Of a stretch of 10,268 bases of DNA, positions 8,453 to 10,268 are shown one piece after another. The notes below the pieces were generated by a model that did no database searches, was not told the DNA's origin, and was given only the letters and a program-made list of their open reading frames with translations. Made by a program: the position numbers and the translations under genes. Within the stretch, counting starts at the first letter, position 1. Every line of letters begins with the position of its first letter. Source of the DNA: Euperipatoides rowelli (Eukaryota; Onychophora; Udeonychophora; Euonychophora; Peripatopsidae); NCBI GenBank assembly GCA_003024985.2, contig PXIH01S0002195.1. One strand, given 5' to 3'.

Positions 8453-8577
8453 TAGTTTAAAAGCCCGTCAAAAATGACGTAACGTAACCAAAATCCTTCT
8501 TAGCTTGCTATAACAGTGAATAGTTTAAAAGCCCGTTAAAAATGACGGTAGTTTAAAAGCCCGCCAAAAATTGATGG
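8453..8577 (+). repeat. 27-bp motif in three copies with hairpin
   Basis: Copies at 8453-8479, 8521-8547 and 8549-8577 all start TAGTTTAAAAGCCCG and continue with TCAAAAATGACG, TTAAAAATGACG or CCAAAAATTGATGG. The first has a perfect hairpin CGTCA-AAAA-TGACG (8466-8479). In the second the stem is kept through a T·G pair, and in the third it is mostly lost. Copies 2 and 3 are adjacent (28-bp period); copy 1 is 68 bp before copy 2. The downstream sequence to about 8695, ending TCTTTTATTATAATTAGA, resembles the AT-rich tails of dispersed animal repeats. The parent element family is not recognised. Confidence 0.8.
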
Positions 8578-9956
8578 ATACAGTGACATCTATGGACAGA
8601 AAATCGAGCGAAAACATCTTCGACGTCATCGGCTTGACAAAGATGGCCGAACAGCGTGACAGACATCATGACCAAACTTGTCTTTTATTATAATTAGAAA
8701 TCTTCCTGTTCCTAATCGATTGTTATTTAAATTATTGGATTTAAATCATTAAGCTTTTAGATTCAGACTGTAGAGGGCGGTAAGAGAGTGTTTACTTTGA
8801 AAACCAGAATCATCATATTTTTTTTTTGGTATATTTTTTTTTTAAAAAAAAAAATATGCAATTATATTTATAGCTTTCATTTCTTTCAGAATTAGTTTTA
8901 CTAATATATTCTGTATATCCATACATTCACTATGTTTAGCATATGACTTCCTAATGTTATATTTCAAATCATAAGTTTTAATGGAGAAAAGCCAAATTAT
9001 TTTTATATCTCCTGGAGCTCTGTCTCTATGAAATCTAATTATATTTACTACTATTTATATGTACTGCCATGTTTCTCAAGTTATAAAAGAAATGGTGATA
9101 TACTTTTTGAAAGATTGATGTTTCGATTTCTTTTGGGAAATATTTAGAGGGAAAAATTATATCTTTTAGATTTGATGAAAACCAAACTAAAGTTTGTCAT
9201 GCCACAATTTTTTTAAAAATTTCTCTGTCAGGTTTTCTAATGACAGTTGCATGCAAAGTCTTGCAAAATCTAATGTTTCAGGTGAGCAATGTTTTCTTTC
9301 TGACTGTTTACAAGTATCTTCATTCATTACAAGCATTTGACTTCAGAAATGAATGTCAAGACTTTTAACCAATGAATATCTCAAATGATTTCAATTAGAA
9401 CATCTGCCTGCCAGACACGATGGAGTCAAAAACACAAGCAGCTAGAAAAAGAGAGAAGAATTAATAATAATAGCATATATTTATAAAAATATTTCTTAAT
9501 TCATTAGTTTATATTAGCCTATATCATCAATTTTAGAATTATTATTTTTTTTAAAAAAAAAAAGCCTTAAAATCACTAAAGACATTTTCATACTAAAAGT
9601 TGCACGAAACAATAGTACTATTAATACTAAAAATATCATAGTAAAGGATACAAACACACATCATTAGTATGGCAGGTTAGATTCCAGACACCCACCATAA
9701 AGTGAATCACAGGCTTTTTGCCCTTCCCAGTACATATAGAAGAATTAAAACACATTTACAGTAAGCTATCATATACTGTATTAAATGCACAATAGTGCTA
9801 GGTTTGGAAAAATTAATGCAAAAAGTAATAAAAGACTTGTACTGTATAATAAAAATGAAAATAATATATTTACACTGAAAAAAACAAAAAAAAATTAAAA
9901 AATGAAAATAATATATTAATTAAAAATGACAAGTGCCATATTAGGGAAGTCCACCT
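8578..9956 (+). other. Intron stretch, no gene seen
   Basis: The first 120 bases (8578-8697) are relatively GC-rich (CGAGCGAAAAC, TTCGACGTCATCGG, AAGATGGCCG) and probably belong to the same unclassified repeat as 8453-8577. The rest is AT-rich: a T10A11 tract at 8834-8854, T8A11 at 9545-9563, and a 20-bp direct repeat AAAAATGAAAATAATATATT at 9851-9870 and 9898-9917. Position 9695-9706 (CCATAAAGTGAA) is an exact 12-bp match to the unit of the minisatellite that follows. All frames are closed. Confidence 0.55.
9851..9917 (+). repeat. 20-bp direct repeat next to the minisatellite
   Basis: AAAAATGAAAATAATATATT occurs at 9851-9870 and 9898-9917, 47 bp apart. The intervening bases are A-rich. It is probably a local duplication or slippage product. 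Confidence 0.8.
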
Positions 9957-10147
9957 TAAAGTGGAACAGCATAAGGTGAAGTGCTGTAAAGAAAAGCACT
10001 GCAAAGCAAAGTGCCATAAAGTGAAGCGCCTTAAAGCAAAGCGGTGTAAAGTGAAGCGCCATAAAGCCAAGCGAAAGCAAAGTGCTGTAAAGTGAAGTGC
10101 CGTAAAGCGTAGCGCTGTAAAGTAAAAGACCATAAAGCAATGTATTG
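9957..10147 (+). repeat. 15-bp minisatellite, 13 units
   Basis: Consensus TAAAGYRAAGYGCYR (Y = C/T, R = A/G). Units start at 9957, 9972, 9987, 10002, 10017, 10032, 10047, 10062, 10074, 10088, 10103, 10118 and 10133. Eleven units are 15 bp and two in the middle are shortened (12 and 14 bp). The plus strand is strongly purine-rich and clearly more GC-rich than its surroundings. Because 15 is a multiple of three, reverse-strand frames stay open (about 9870-10157) and read five-residue repeats such as ALHFT and ALCFM. These are by-products of the repeat and not a supported gene. Confidence 0.92.
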
Positions 10148-10268
10148 CTGTACTCATTTCTTTAAGTTATTAGTAAATGGGAAGTGTGATTTTTGAAGTC
10201 GGAGCAGGTCTGAATAGAATCCCTAAATTTTGAAGATGGGATGGCAGGGGTGTCACTAAGGCAGAGCC
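10148..10268 (+). other. Window end, no feature
   Basis: Mixed-composition sequence with higher GC towards the end (GATGGCAGGGGTGTCACTAAGG). It could be the edge of another repeat, but the window ends before it can be judged. Confidence 0.4.

Noticed and set aside
4852-8784. Shared TAGAGGGC(A/G)G phrase at about 4852 and 8773
   Set aside because: The match is only about 10 bases and the flanks do not align, so it is not strong enough to call a repeat.
9670-9695. GGTTAGATTCC as a tRNA-type B box (SINE)
   Set aside because: Only a partial match and no A box at the proper distance upstream.
9870-10157. Minus-strand frames of 95 and 74 codons with five-residue repeats
   Set aside because: Products of the 15-bp minisatellite, whose unit length keeps frames open; no gene signals.

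Overview
The window looks like genomic DNA of an invertebrate animal. It is very AT-rich (roughly a quarter G+C by eye), has long gene-poor stretches, one spliceable exon with canonical splice signals, and remnants of animal-type transposons (hAT and non-LTR retrotransposon). I cannot name the species: AT-rich insects, arachnids, cnidarians, flatworms and molluscs all remain possible. There are no bacterial-style operons, CRISPR arrays, rRNAs or tRNAs.

The only convincing host coding sequence is a single internal exon at 1798-1980 (+). It encodes 61 residues from the middle of a Dbl-homology (RhoGEF) domain and resembles ARHGEF17/TEM4 most. It has a branch-point candidate, a T13 polypyrimidine tract and a TTTCAG acceptor, and it ends at a GTAAGT donor. 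Everything else is most simply read as intron: at least 1.8 kb upstream and probably the 8.3 kb downstream, since no following DH exon was found.

The downstream intron is littered with repeats. At 6168-6744 lies a complete non-autonomous hAT element with terminal inverted repeats and a perfect 8-bp target-site duplication. At 7207-7680 on the minus strand (antisense to the host gene) lies the carboxy-terminal end of a LINE reverse transcriptase, open for 158 codons. At 8453-8577 a 27-bp motif with a small hairpin occurs three times. At 9957-10147 there is a 15-bp minisatellite of about 13 units. Smaller structures include an inverted repeat enclosing two octamer (ATTTGCAT) motifs at 5194-5245, a three-part alternating inverted repeat at 3824-3883, a C13(CCA)4 tract, a G-rich telomere-like patch, and four T(n)A(n) tracts with n of at least 8.

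The upstream intron holds a diverged direct duplication (285-366 and 507-583) and little else. I see no evidence for a new multi-gene system. The most informative items are the symmetric DH exon, the well-delimited hAT element, the open LINE fragment, the unclassified three-copy hairpin repeat and the minisatellite.
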